Below are positions 1-8,246 of a stretch of 64,000 bases of DNA, piece after piece. The translations under genes and the position numbers were made by a program. Below the pieces are notes generated by a model, which worked only from the letters and a program-made list of their open reading frames with translations, ran no database searches and was not told the origin of the DNA. Within the stretch, counting starts at the first letter, position 1. Every line of letters begins with the position of its first letter. Source of the DNA: Streptomyces sp. AC512_CC834 (GTDB taxonomy: Bacteria > Actinomycetota > Actinomycetes > Streptomycetales > Streptomycetaceae); assembly GCF_019049325.1 (NCBI RefSeq), contig NZ_JAGMUO010000130.1, positions 107,123 through 171,122 of the forward strand, in the 5' to 3' direction.

Positions 1-1151
1 GGCGGTCGACGGAGGTCCGGGACGCCCTGGACCTGTGCCTGTCCTGCAAGGGCTGCCGCTCCGACTGCCCGGTCGAGGTCGACATGGCCACGTACAAGGC
101 GGAGTTCCTGCACCACCACTACGCGGGGCGCCGCCGCCCCGCCGCCCACTACGCGATGGGCTGGCTGCCGGTGTGGCTGCGCTGGGCGTCGCGGGCGCGG
201 ATGGCGCCGGTTGTCAACGCGCTGGCGTCCGTGGGGCCGTTGGCGGCCGTGGCGAAACGGCTGGGCGGGATCGCGGGGGAGCGGGAGGTGCCGCGGCTGG
301 CGGGGGAGACGTTCAGTGGGTGGTGGCGCGGGCGGGCGCGGGGGCGGTCGCGGGGACCGGCCGGTGGCGGTGACCTGGTGGTCCTCTGGCCCGACACGTT
401 CACGGAACACCTCTCGCCCTCCGTGGGCCAGGCTGCCGTACGGGTGCTGGAGGCGGCGGGGTTGCGGGTGGTGCTGCCGCCGACGCTGCGGGGACGCGCC
501 GTGGTCGGCGACGGTACGTCGCGGTCGGCCCTGGCGCTGCTGACGGCCCGCCGGGGCGGCCGGGTCTGCTGCGGCCTGACGTACGTCTCGACTGGCCAAC
601 TGGACCGCGCTCGCGCGGTGATGCGCCGCACGCTGGACCTGATGACCCCGGTACTGGAGACGTCCGCGCCGGTCGTCGTCCTGGAGCCGAGCTGCGCCGC
701 CGCCCTGCGCACGGACCTGCCGGAGCTGCTGCACGACGACCCGAGGGCGGCCCGGCTCGCGGCGCGTGTGCTGACCTTCGCGGAGGCTCTGGAGCGCCAT
801 GCCCCCGACTGGACGCCGCCCGCCGTGGACCGCCCGGTCACCGGCCAGACCCACTGCCACCAGCACGCGGTCCTGGGCGACGCGGCCGACCGGCGCCTGC
901 GTGAGGCGGCCGGCCTGACCGGCGAGCTGAGCGGCGGCTGCTGCGGCCTCGCGGGCAACTTCGGTTTCGAGGACGGCCACTACGAGGTGTCGGCCGCCTG
1001 CGCGGAGGACCAGCTCCTTCCGGCGGTGCGCGAGGCACCGGCCGGTGCGGTGGTCCTGGCGGACGGGTTCTCGTGCCGGACGCAGTTGGAGCAACTGGGC
1101 GGGGTGCGGGGGCGGCATCTGGCGGAGGTACTGGCGGAGGGGCTGGAGTGA
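1..1151 (+). CDS. FAD-linked oxidase with 4Fe-4S and CCG domains (3' part)
   Basis: The gene enters from the left edge; its reading frame begins at base 3 and 382 residues are visible. Near the visible start sits a ferredoxin-type 4Fe-4S motif, C12-x2-C15-x2-C18-x3-C22-P. The C-terminal half has the cysteine-rich signature of glycolate oxidase/heterodisulfide-reductase-type proteins (HCHQH near residue 280 and CCGLAGNFGFE near residue 310). This is the arrangement of large bacterial flavoproteins that fuse a GlcD-like FAD domain, here outside the window, to an iron-sulfur tail and oxidise 2-hydroxy acids such as D-lactate or D-2-hydroxyglutarate. The missing N-terminus means the substrate cannot be judged. 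It converges on the next gene with 21 bases between stop codons. Confidence 0.8.
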   Translation, partial: RSTEVRDALDLCLSCKGCRSDCPVEVDMATYKAEFLHHHYAGRRRPAAHYAMGWLPVWLRWASRARMAPVVNALASVGPLAAVAKRLGGIAGEREVPRLAGETFSGWWRGRARGRSRGPAGGGDLVVLWPDTFTEHLSPSVGQAAVRVLEAAGLRVVLPPTLRGRAVVGDGTSRSALALLTARRGGRVCCGLTYVSTGQLDRARAVMRRTLDLMTPVLETSAPVVVLEPSCAAALRTDLPELLHDDPRAARLAARVLTFAEALERHAPDWTPPAVDRPVTGQTHCHQHAVLGDAADRRLREAAGLTGELSGGCCGLAGNFGFEDGHYEVSAACAEDQLLPAVREAPAGAVVLADGFSCRTQLEQLGGVRGRHLAEVLAEGLE

Positions 1152-1172
1152 GGGCGGCGCGGGTGACGTCTT

Positions 1173-2333
1173 CTACGGCCGGCGGAACTCGACCTCGGGG
1201 TGGGAGGGCGTGGGGCCCTGGAGGAGCGGTTGGTGGATGCCCCGCAGGTGGAGGTCGAAGAAGGCGCGAACGAAATCGCGGGTGATGTACCAACCCCGCT
1301 CACCTGAGAGCGGAACCGCCGGATCCGCCAGCCCCAGCTGCTCCGCCAGCCAGGGGATGTCGGTGAAGGAGAAGTGCCCCGCCCCGGTCACGGTCAGCCA
1401 GCGTTTCCAGCCGTGCAGGCGGTTCCAGGTGGCGGGCCAGTCGGTGCCCGGGCTGTCGGGACTGTGCGAGAACTCGGTGCCGAGCATCATGAACGGGCGC
1501 CGGCCCAGCCCGGCCCCCGCGTCGCGTACGAAGAAGGAGCCGTCGAGGTTGACCCCCGCCCGCACGCGACGGTCGGCGGTCATCGTCGCCATGGCGGCCG
1601 CCCCGCCGATCGAATGCCCGGCGACACCGATGCGGCACGGGTCGATCATGCGAGCGAGTGCCCCCGTTCTCCGGCGGTCGGTCAGCTCGTCGAGCACGAA
1701 GGGCAGGTCCGCCGCCCGACCCTCCACGACGGTCGCCTCCTCGACATCGACGCCGACCCGGTCGCAGGCCACACAGGGGGGTATCCGGCCCCCGGGGAAC
1801 TCCGTGCCGACGGATTCGTAGGCGTGGTCCACGGCGGCGACGACGTAACCGCGGGAGGTCAGCTCCACGGCGAGCGCGGTGAGCGTGGCGCGTGGCATCG
1901 AGAAACCGGGGGACAGCAGGATCAGGGGGAAGCGGCCCGGCGCAGGGGGTGCGGAGGCCTGCGCGTGCGTGCGCACTCCGGCGAGAGTCGCGGTGGGTAC
2001 GACTTCGCCGAGGCTCTCGGCGTCCAGGAAGTGTTGCGCCTCGCCCTCGGTCATGTACGCCGCCGGGGCCCCGCCGGAGGAGCGTGCCGGGTAGTACACG
2101 GACACCATCAGCTCCCGGCCTTGCGCCGTCGGCACCCAGGGGTCGCTGCGGTGCCGGTCTACGAGGTGCAGGGTGCGTCGGCCTATGGGGTGAGGGCCGG
2201 TGGGGGTGGGCAATTCCAGCGCAGCGGTGGGAGCCGACGACGCGGGTGCGGCTCCCAGGAGGGGGACGGACAAGGCTCCCGCGAGCAGCGTGGCCAGGAC
2301 GGTTCTGCGCGATGTGCTTGATCTGCCGGTCAT
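1173..2333 (-). CDS. Secreted alpha/beta hydrolase, PAF-acetylhydrolase-like lipase
   Basis: A 386-residue protein. It begins with a twin-arginine-like signal peptide (SRRTVLATLLAGALSVPLLG, then an AxA-type cleavage region near residue 32), so it is probably exported. The serine nucleophile lies in GHSIGG near residue 240, and the likely catalytic histidine is in GAGHFSF near residue 330. Length and motif spacing fit the platelet-activating-factor acetylhydrolase isoform II/plasma-type family, which in Streptomyces are esterases or lipases of the cell surroundings. The natural substrate is not evident. It is transcribed alone and converges with the oxidase gene on its left. Confidence 0.8.
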   Translation of the reverse strand: MTGRSSTSRRTVLATLLAGALSVPLLGAAPASSAPTAALELPTPTGPHPIGRRTLHLVDRHRSDPWVPTAQGRELMVSVYYPARSSGGAPAAYMTEGEAQHFLDAESLGEVVPTATLAGVRTHAQASAPPAPGRFPLILLSPGFSMPRATLTALAVELTSRGYVVAAVDHAYESVGTEFPGGRIPPCVACDRVGVDVEEATVVEGRAADLPFVLDELTDRRRTGALARMIDPCRIGVAGHSIGGAAAMATMTADRRVRAGVNLDGSFFVRDAGAGLGRRPFMMLGTEFSHSPDSPGTDWPATWNRLHGWKRWLTVTGAGHFSFTDIPWLAEQLGLADPAVPLSGERGWYITRDFVRAFFDLHLRGIHQPLLQGPTPSHPEVEFRRP

Positions 2334-2464
2334 GACGCCGAAGTTAGGGCTCGACGGGCGCTCAATGCGTCAGTCCTGAGCGGTACTTGGACGTCCATCT
2401 GTAGTCTGGTCACGGCGGACGGGGTGCCCCGTGGGGATTACATGCCTTGGTGAGAGGCGACGTC

Positions 2465-3172
2465 TCAACTGATCCTTGCGCCCACGTTGGGTTTGATGCC
2501 CTCCTTGGCCTGCTGGACCCGATCACGAAGCAGTCTCAGTGCCGCTTGGGTCCGCTCCGTCGTGGTCTTTTGCTCAGATGTCATTGCGGTGACCCACAGC
2601 ATGGTCGTGCCGCTTCGGGCTTTCACGGAGAGCAGGGTCGGCTGGACATCTGCGGACGACTTGAGCACATCTCGGGTAGCCGTTTGCTCGTCTCCCAGAG
2701 ATTCGGAAAGGCTGACTTGCGCGCCACTCAGGTTCAGAGAGGCGTAGAGATCGTGCGCGGCGCTTTCGCTGGAGCAGGAGTACAGGGCGAAAGTCAGGCG
2801 GATGCTCTCGGCAGGGGTCCGGTCGCCGCGATTGAAGTCGCTTTGGCCCATGGCTACAAGGCCGGCGCAGTCATGTGCCATCACTCCCTGGCACATGAAC
2901 TGGTCGGTGGTTACCAATGGCTCAGCGATGCGCGACCAGCCCGGTAGTGCGGCTTCGTCGGGCAGGGCCCCCTTCACACGGCCGACGTCGAGAACTGAGA
3001 CTGGTTTGCCACCAACGGTCGTCGCGGAGGGAGCCGTGCTCGGGTGGGACGCAGCGGCCGACGAAGGGGCCTCGGGTGTTTCGGCTTCGGTTCCGCAGCC
3101 GGAGAAAAGTAGGCACGCTGTTGTCGTCAACACCGCTGCCAGGGATCTTCGTCTGCCACTCACGCCCGTCAT
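2465..3172 (-). CDS. Putative lipoprotein of unknown function
   Basis: A 235-residue product. The chosen start gives a classic lipoprotein signal: MTGVSGRRRS, a hydrophobic stretch and the lipobox LFSGC (residues 20-24), followed by a Ser/Pro/Ala-rich linker. An in-frame ATG 60 bases upstream would bury the signal behind 20 polar residues. A GAAGGGG ribosome-binding site 8 bases before the chosen ATG supports it. The mature domain, rich in Ser/Thr with two cysteines (around FMCQG and AHDCAG), looks like a small extracytoplasmic sensor or binding domain, but I recognise no family. It stands alone. Confidence 0.7.
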   Translation of the reverse strand: MTGVSGRRRSLAAVLTTTACLLFSGCGTEAETPEAPSSAAASHPSTAPSATTVGGKPVSVLDVGRVKGALPDEAALPGWSRIAEPLVTTDQFMCQGVMAHDCAGLVAMGQSDFNRGDRTPAESIRLTFALYSCSSESAAHDLYASLNLSGAQVSLSESLGDEQTATRDVLKSSADVQPTLLSVKARSGTTMLWVTAMTSEQKTTTERTQAALRLLRDRVQQAKEGIKPNVGARIS

Positions 3173-3242
3173 CTCCCGCGCCCCTTCGTCGATTTGTGAC
3201 GCGATCATATGCGTCTGCTGGGTGGGCCCCATCAGGGTCTGG

Positions 3243-3536
3243 TCAGTCGACTTGGCGAAGGTCGCTCAGCCTCCGGCCCCGGCTCTCGGCCACCCGTAGC
3301 GCGTCCGCGAGGGCTTCGGTGAGGCGCTCGGCGAGGTAGCGGAGTTCGCCGTGCGGGGCGCGGGGGAGGAGGTCGTGGGCGTGGGCGAGGAGATCCGCTC
3401 CCATGCCGAGCTGGGTGACCTCGGTGGTGTCGGCCAGCCGTGAGACGGGGCCGCCGTTGTCGTCGGTGATCAGGTAGCAGGGCTTGCCCTCGGGGCCGGA
3501 CCAGGGGAGCAGGCGGGGCGCGCGGGGTGTCGTCAT
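3243..3536 (-). CDS. Small hypothetical protein, second of a coupled pair
   Basis: A 97-residue protein starting at an ATG that overlaps the stop of the gene before it (ATGA), so the two are almost certainly translationally coupled. It starts MTTPRAPRLLPWSGPEGKPC and continues with a segment (YLITDDNGGPVSRLAD) that looks like a compact beta-hairpin, then a helical C-terminus. Streptomyces often carries such small pairs beside a short GntR gene. No function is known to me. A longer reading that starts inside the neighbour's antisense region has poor composition and was not used. Confidence 0.65.
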   Translation of the reverse strand: MTTPRAPRLLPWSGPEGKPCYLITDDNGGPVSRLADTTEVTQLGMGADLLAHAHDLLPRAPHGELRYLAERLTEALADALRVAESRGRRLSDLRQVD

Positions 3537-3784
3537 GCCGCCGCCTCCAGCTCGTACAGCGCGCCCGCGAGAAGGTACGGGCGGACGGCCACGGTCTCGG
3601 CGCCGTCGAGGACGGTGGGCAGGCCGTAGGGGCTGCGGTGGGAGGGGAGGGGGATCACGCCGGTGGTGGACTGAGGGGGTGGTGCGGTACGGGTTGCCGG
3701 GCGTGGGCGGGTGCGGCGGTGGGTGCCTCGGGGGTTGAGCAGCAGGCTCACCCATGTGGCGAGGCGGCCGATAGGCTCGTTCAT
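3533..3784 (-). CDS. Small hypothetical protein, first of a coupled pair
   Basis: An 83-residue protein (start MNEPIGRLATWVSLLL). The N-terminal 20 residues are amphipathic and hydrophobic; the middle is Arg/Pro-rich (NPRGTHRRTRPRPATRT) and the end is a short hydrophobic segment (YLLAGALYELEAAA). It is divergent from the GntR gene across a 145-base region full of inverted and direct repeats, so it is probably controlled by that regulator. Its stop overlaps the next gene's start. The family is not recognised beyond its co-occurrence with short GntR genes. Confidence 0.6.
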   Translation of the reverse strand: MNEPIGRLATWVSLLLNPRGTHRRTRPRPATRTAPPPQSTTGVIPLPSHRSPYGLPTVLDGAETVAVRPYLLAGALYELEAAA

Positions 3785-3870
3785 GTCATCAGCTCCTTTG
3801 GGTTTGGCTGGTGGCCACGCCCCCGGACGGCTCCACCCGTCGCGGGGGTCTTCAGCTGGAGTGGTCTCCA

Positions 3871-3932
3871 CGGTCTACCGCAGTCTACTGCGGTCGCGCG
3901 GTCTACCGCAGAGTTTTAGCGTCCACCGCATG
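3871..3932. promoter_or_regulatory. Repeat-rich operator between a coupled gene pair and gntR
   Basis: Between the divergent genes lies a perfect inverted repeat, ACCGCAG-TCTA-CTGCGGT (3877-3894). The 13-base string CGGTCTACCGCAG occurs twice (3871-3883 and 3899-3911), and a third related copy, GTCCACCGCATG (3921-3932), runs into the gntR start codon. A weaker GGTCTCCAC lies just upstream. This is the kind of iterated site a GntR dimer would occupy for autoregulation. The function is inferred. Confidence 0.6.
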
Positions 3933-4175
3933 ACTCCCGAACTCGATCGCACCCGGCCCGTCTGGCGGCAGGTCGCCGCTGCCATTGAGGCGCGCATCGC
4001 GGACGGTACCTATCCCATTGATGCCCGGGTTCCGTCGGTGGTCGAGTTGTCGGCCGAGTTCGCCATTGCGGCGTCGACCGCGCAGAAGGCGCTGGCACAC
4101 CTGAAAGGGGAGGGGCTGATCCGCGCCGAAGTCGGTCTCGGCTCCTTCGTCGCCCGCCCACCGGCCGGCCGGTGA
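3930..4175 (+). CDS. Short GntR-family winged-helix regulator
   Basis: An 81-residue protein consisting almost only of the GntR winged helix: WRQVAAAIEARIADGTYP, VPSVVELSAEFAIAASTA and a recognition helix followed by AEVGLGSFVA, the usual wing. There is no effector-binding C-terminal domain, so it belongs to the mini-GntR proteins common in actinomycetes. The ATG was chosen because the upstream in-frame sequence is operator repeats. It has no clear Shine-Dalgarno sequence, which suggests leaderless or weak translation. It probably represses itself and the divergent small pair. Confidence 0.8.
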   Translation: MTPELDRTRPVWRQVAAAIEARIADGTYPIDARVPSVVELSAEFAIAASTAQKALAHLKGEGLIRAEVGLGSFVARPPAGR

Positions 4176-4242
4176 GGACGAGGCGTAGCGAAGTCTCCGT
4201 GCCGCATGGACCGCTCCACCGGACGGCCGTCAGAATGCCCGG

Positions 4243-5058
4243 ATGACAAGCGTTGAGGTGACGCCGGAGATCGTGAGGTTCTACAGCGAGACCGTCGACG
4301 AGGCGGACCGGCTGATCAGTACCGCCGACGGGCGTCTGGAGATGGTACGTACACAGGAGCTGCTGCGCCGCCACCTCCCCTCGCCACCGGCCCGGGTGCT
4401 CGACGTCGGTGGCGGCCCTGGCGCACATGCGCGGTGGCTGGTGGAGGACGGGTACGACGTGCATGTGGTCGATCCCATTACCCGCCACGTGGAACAGGCG
4501 GCGGCCACCGGTGCGACCGCCGAGCTGGGCGACGCTCGACGCCTCACGGCCGATGACGGCGCCTACGACGTCGTACTCGTGTTGGGTCCGATGTACCACC
4601 TGCGGCAGCGGGCGGACCGGGACCGTGCGCTGGCAGAGGCACGGCGGGTGCTCCGGCCGGGCGGATTTCTTGCGGTCGCCGGGATCAACCGGTACGCGTC
4701 GCTGTTCGAGCACGCCGCCTACGCGCACCTGCACAAGGAGTCGATGCGGGAGAGCATCGGGACCATCCTTGCGACCCAGATCCACGACGGGAAGCAGGCG
4801 TTCACCACGGCGTACTTCCACACCGGGGAGCAGTTGCGCGAGGAGGTCGCGGCGGCGGGGTTCCCGGACGCCTCCGTCTTCGGGATCGAGGGGCCTGCCT
4901 GGTCCCTGCTGGCGGCAGCGGAGCGGAACACCGGTCAGTCGTTCCGTGAGTCGAGCCTGTTTGAGTCGGTGCTCAGTGCGGCTCGTATGGCCGAGCCCTA
5001 CCCCGAGTTGCTGGCGGCGAGTTCGCACCTCCTGGCCGTGGCGCGTCGGCCCGTTTGA
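4243..5058 (+). CDS. Class I SAM-dependent methyltransferase
   Basis: A 271-residue Rossmann-fold methyltransferase. Motif I is VLDVGGGPGAHARWL (about residues 48-62), followed by the acidic loop DVHVVDPI and the post-II region GAYDVVLVLGPMYHL. It resembles UbiE/small-molecule methyltransferases of Streptomyces. The substrate is not evident from context. It is co-directional with gntR and the FG-GAP gene but has its own gap of 67 bases, so shared transcription is possible, not shown. Confidence 0.85.
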   Translation: MTSVEVTPEIVRFYSETVDEADRLISTADGRLEMVRTQELLRRHLPSPPARVLDVGGGPGAHARWLVEDGYDVHVVDPITRHVEQAAATGATAELGDARRLTADDGAYDVVLVLGPMYHLRQRADRDRALAEARRVLRPGGFLAVAGINRYASLFEHAAYAHLHKESMRESIGTILATQIHDGKQAFTTAYFHTGEQLREEVAAAGFPDASVFGIEGPAWSLLAAAERNTGQSFRESSLFESVLSAARMAEPYPELLAASSHLLAVARRPV

Positions 5059-5088
5059 GGCGTCGGAACCGCGTGCCGCGACGGGTGC

Positions 5089-6678
5089 GTGATCGTTCGT
5101 ATGGACGGTTCGGGTGATCAGGGGCAGGCGTCGCGGTGGCGGGGCGGTAGGCGGCCGTGGGTGGTCGGGGGCGGTGCGGCGCTCGTCGCCTTGGTGGTCG
5201 CCGCGGGTCTGGTGGTCGCCGACGACGGGCCCGCCGACATCGCCGTGCCGTACGGCTGCGGGAGTGGCGGCGCTCACGGCACCGCGGGCACCTCCTCCAC
5301 GCCGGACGGGCCCGCGCCGGACCGAACCGCGCCGGACGGCGTCGCCGACTTCGACGGGGACGGGCATCCGGACCTGGCGCTCGGCTCGATGGGAGACGTG
5401 CCGGGCGGGTACGGCGGGGGGAGCATCGAGGTCGCGTACGGGGCGGGGGACGGGACCAGGATCGCCCGTTGCCAGTACCTGACGCAGGACGACGCCGGGA
5501 TACCGGGAAAGAACCGGGACGAGGCGTTCTTCGGCACCGACGTCGTGGCCCGCGACCTCGACGGGGACGGGTACACCGACCTTGCCGCCTCCGTCTTCGA
5601 CTGGAAGCCGAGCGTGATCATCATGTGGGGGTCCGAGAGCGGGCTGTCGCGTGCCGTCCGGGTGCCGGGGACGGACGTCAGCCACGTCTCCTGGGACAAC
5701 GACCCGATCCTGGACGAGCAGCTCGCCGCCGGTGACTTCGACGGGGACGGACACTCCGACCTGGTCTTCGGGCTCGGCTCCGACAAGGGGCTGCTCAAGG
5801 GGCCCTTCGGGCGGGACGGCACCCCGGCCGCGACGGACCGCGTCCCCGCCCCACGCCGCCCCGCGCCGGACGTCGACACCGCGAACTACAGCGACCTCGT
5901 CGCCGGGGACCTCGACGGCGACGGCAGCGACGACCTGGTGAGCTTCCACGACGCCGACACGGGACCCGAAGTGCCCTGGCGCGAAGCCACCCAGCCGGTG
6001 AGCTACCTGCGCGGCGGCCGGGACGGCTTCACGCAGCCCGAGGGCACCCGGATCCCCGACGCGGGCGAGGGGGCGATCGGCGACGTGGACGGCGACGGCG
6101 TCGACGACCTGGTCCTCAGCCCCCGGGGCGGCGACGCGAGCCGCAGCTCCGTGACGGTGGCGTACGGGTCGGAGGCCGGGCCGGGAGAACGTACGACGAC
6201 GATCGACCGCGACACTCCCGGCGTGCCCGGCGACGAACCCCAGGACGAGGACGCCGCCTTCGTCACCCTGGACACCGGGGACGTCAACGGCGACGGGTAC
6301 GCGGACGTGGTGGCCGGGGCTCCCCGGTGGGACGTGTACGGGAAGCCGGGGCCCGAGCAGGTGCTGTTCCTGGCGGGCGGCCCGGACGGGCTCAGCGGTG
6401 CGGGCGCCCGGCTGTTCGACGGGGACGACCTCGGCGCAGCGCCTGGCGGGGACGCCGACTTCGGCAGCGCCGTGGGCCTCACCGACCTGGACGGCGACGG
6501 CCACGCCGACCTCGTGGTGACCGCGCCGGGCAGCGACACGGTCGACGGCGTCGCATATCTGCTGCGCGGCACCGCGGACGGGCTGTCCGACACCGGTGTC
6601 ACCCGGCTGTCCGGAGACACCTTCGACGACACCGAGGGGCTGGGCCTGCTGATGGGCGGTGGCGAGGTCGCCCACTAG
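5089..6678 (+). CDS. Exported FG-GAP/VCBS repeat protein
   Basis: A 529-residue protein starting at GTG. A basic N-terminus leads into a hydrophobic segment near residues 24-45 (signal peptide or anchor). The remainder is a series of FG-GAP repeats with calcium-binding loops of the form D-x-D/N-G-D-G-x-x-D: DFDGDGHPD, DLDGDGYTD, DFDGDGHSD, DLDGDGSDD, DVDGDGVDD, DVNGDGYAD and DLDGDGHAD. Seven such blades imply an integrin-alpha-like beta-propeller outside the cell. Such proteins bind partners or surfaces rather than catalyse. Its stop codon is the first unit of a short tandem repeat. Confidence 0.85.
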   Translation: MIVRMDGSGDQGQASRWRGGRRPWVVGGGAALVALVVAAGLVVADDGPADIAVPYGCGSGGAHGTAGTSSTPDGPAPDRTAPDGVADFDGDGHPDLALGSMGDVPGGYGGGSIEVAYGAGDGTRIARCQYLTQDDAGIPGKNRDEAFFGTDVVARDLDGDGYTDLAASVFDWKPSVIIMWGSESGLSRAVRVPGTDVSHVSWDNDPILDEQLAAGDFDGDGHSDLVFGLGSDKGLLKGPFGRDGTPAATDRVPAPRRPAPDVDTANYSDLVAGDLDGDGSDDLVSFHDADTGPEVPWREATQPVSYLRGGRDGFTQPEGTRIPDAGEGAIGDVDGDGVDDLVLSPRGGDASRSSVTVAYGSEAGPGERTTTIDRDTPGVPGDEPQDEDAAFVTLDTGDVNGDGYADVVAGAPRWDVYGKPGPEQVLFLAGGPDGLSGAGARLFDGDDLGAAPGGDADFGSAVGLTDLDGDGHADLVVTAPGSDTVDGVAYLLRGTADGLSDTGVTRLSGDTFDDTEGLGLLMGGGEVAH

Positions 6679-6753
6679 TCCCGTGCCACTGGTCCCGTGC
6701 CACTGGTCCCGTGCCACTAGTCCGTGCCACTAGTCCGTGCCGCCAGTCCCGTG
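6672..6753. repeat. Six-unit 13-14 base tandem repeat across a stop codon
   Basis: Units of the form CCACTAGTCCCGTG are repeated six times (6672-6685, 6686-6699, 6700-6713, 6714-6726, 6727-6739, 6740-6753). The first unit supplies the TAG stop of the FG-GAP gene. Two units are 13 bases long, so the array shifts frame and cannot extend the protein cleanly. Confidence 0.85.
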
Positions 6754-6795
6754 CCGCGCGTCGGTGGTGGCCGGGCGGGGCCGACTGCTCCGGGC

Positions 6796-7437
6796 TCACT
6801 TCCGCCAGAACAGGTGGTGCGTCACGCCGCTCGGGCTGGGCACGACGTCCTGGTGGAACCGGTCGAGCAGTTCGTCGGGGGACTCCCACAGCCGGGCCCC
6901 GGAGCCGAGTTCCGTGGGCGCGACCGCCACATGCAGGGTGTCGACGAGGTCGGCGTCGAGGAACTGTCGGATGACCGTGGCCCCACCGCCGAGCCGGACG
7001 TCCCGGCCCTGCGCCGCCTCCTTCGCCCGGGCGAGCACCGCGGCCGGGTCGCCGTCGACGAAGTGGAACGTGGTGTCGGAGAGCGTGAACGACGGGCGCT
7101 CGTGGTGCGTCATGACGAACACCGGCGTGTGGAACGGGGGCTCGTCGCCCCACCACCCCTGCCACTCGTGGTCCTGCCAGGGCCCGCGCTGCGGCCCGAA
7201 CTTGTTGCGGCCCATGATCTCGGCGCCGATGTTGCGGGCGTAGTCCCGTGTGAAGTAGTCGTCCAGCCCGCGGCTGCCTCCCCCGCGGCCGACGGGCGGG
7301 TGGTCGGTGGTGAAGGCCCAGGCGAGCAGTTTCCCGGGATCGGCGTGGCCGAAGGGCCTCTCAAGGCTCTGGTCCTCGCCGGCGCCGAACCCATCGCTCG
7401 AGACGGTGAAGTTCTGGACTCGCAGCAACTGGCTCAT
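6796..7437 (-). CDS. Dihydrofolate reductase-family protein (RibD C-terminal type)
   Basis: A 213-residue protein of the RibD C-terminal/DHFR-like family. Recognisable parts are VSSDGFGAG at the start, IMGRNKF, VFVMTHHERP and RLGGGATVIRQFLDADLVD (the nucleotide-binding glycine stretch), ending with the usual hydrophobic strand. Members are NADPH-dependent reductases of unsettled substrate, often annotated as deaminase/reductase. It is divergent from the DinB gene across 215 bases. Confidence 0.85.
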   Translation of the reverse strand: MSQLLRVQNFTVSSDGFGAGEDQSLERPFGHADPGKLLAWAFTTDHPPVGRGGGSRGLDDYFTRDYARNIGAEIMGRNKFGPQRGPWQDHEWQGWWGDEPPFHTPVFVMTHHERPSFTLSDTTFHFVDGDPAAVLARAKEAAQGRDVRLGGGATVIRQFLDADLVDTLHVAVAPTELGSGARLWESPDELLDRFHQDVVPSPSGVTHHLFWRK

Positions 7438-7652
7438 GTCGCTCCTTCTGCTTCGCGCTCTCTGATCACTTGACGAACCGTAGACCGGCCCGGCCGGGGA
7501 AACTCATCGCCGCATCGTGCAGTTCTGAGGCCACTTCAGCCGTCCCTTTCCGGCCGTTTCCGGAAGGTCGACGATCTAGGACACAACCTGACCTCAATGG
7601 CTCGTAGCGTGGTCCTCGACCGAAGGAACAGGAACACCGGAAGGCGGAGACC

Positions 7653-8210
7653 ATGACCCTCGACGAGCTGACCACCCCCAACGTGACCGAGGCCCCGGCC
7701 GTCAGCGGTGAGCGCGCCGATCTGCTGGAGATGCTGGCCAAGCACCGGCACTTCCTGCGCTTCACCACCCGTGACCTCACCGACGAGCAGGCCGGACTCC
7801 GGACCACCGCGAGCGAGCTCTGTCTGGGCGGCCTGATCAAGCACATGACCTCGGGCGAGCGGAACTGGGGGAACTTCATCCTGAACGGCCCGTCCGCGAT
7901 GGGCGACTTCACGGCCATGACCGAGGCCGACTGGGCCCAGCGGGCCGACGAGTTCCGGATGCTGCCCGGTGAGACGCTGGCCGGGGTACTGGCCGACTAC
8001 GCCGAGGTGTCCCGCCGGACCGACGAGCTGGTCGCCACTCTGCCCGACCTGGGGGCCACGCACCCCTTGCCGAAGGCCCCGTGGTTCGAGGCCGACGCGC
8101 AGTGGTCGGCCCGCCGGGTGCTGATGCACATCATCGCCGAGACCGCTCAGCACGCCGGCCACGCCGACATCATTCGCGAGTCCCTGGACGGCGCCAAGAG
8201 CATGGGCTGA
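7653..8210 (+). CDS. DinB-superfamily (DUF664) protein, likely thiol-linked transferase
   Basis: A 185-residue four-helix-bundle protein of the DinB/DUF664 group. It keeps the metal-binding histidine pattern: IKHMTSGERNW around residue 70, and HIIAETAQHAGHADIIRE near the C-terminus. In actinobacteria these proteins are linked to mycothiol or bacillithiol S-transfer, and a role in detoxification is the usual inference. Length is normal and the start is supported by the N-terminal helix. A second, broken member lies near 27.6 kb. It converges on the NUDIX gene with a hairpin between them. Confidence 0.85.
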   Translation: MTLDELTTPNVTEAPAVSGERADLLEMLAKHRHFLRFTTRDLTDEQAGLRTTASELCLGGLIKHMTSGERNWGNFILNGPSAMGDFTAMTEADWAQRADEFRMLPGETLAGVLADYAEVSRRTDELVATLPDLGATHPLPKAPWFEADAQWSARRVLMHIIAETAQHAGHADIIRESLDGAKSMG

Positions 8211-8232
8211 CCGGGGGCGGGGCCGGTCGGCC
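8205..8232. terminator. Hairpin between convergent DinB and NUDIX genes
   Basis: GGC-T-GACCGG (8205-8214) pairs with CCGGTC-G-GCC (8223-8232): ten pairs with one T-G wobble and an eight-base G-rich loop. The stem begins inside the last codons of the DinB gene and lies 15 bases from the NUDIX stop, so it could terminate transcription from both sides. Confidence 0.5.
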
Positions 8233-8246
8233 GTACGCGTCGAGGG

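Noticed and set aside
3916-6717. 933-codon minus-strand frame opposite the methyltransferase and FG-GAP genes
   Set aside because: It mirrors the methyltransferase and FG-GAP genes and has no domain or start signal.
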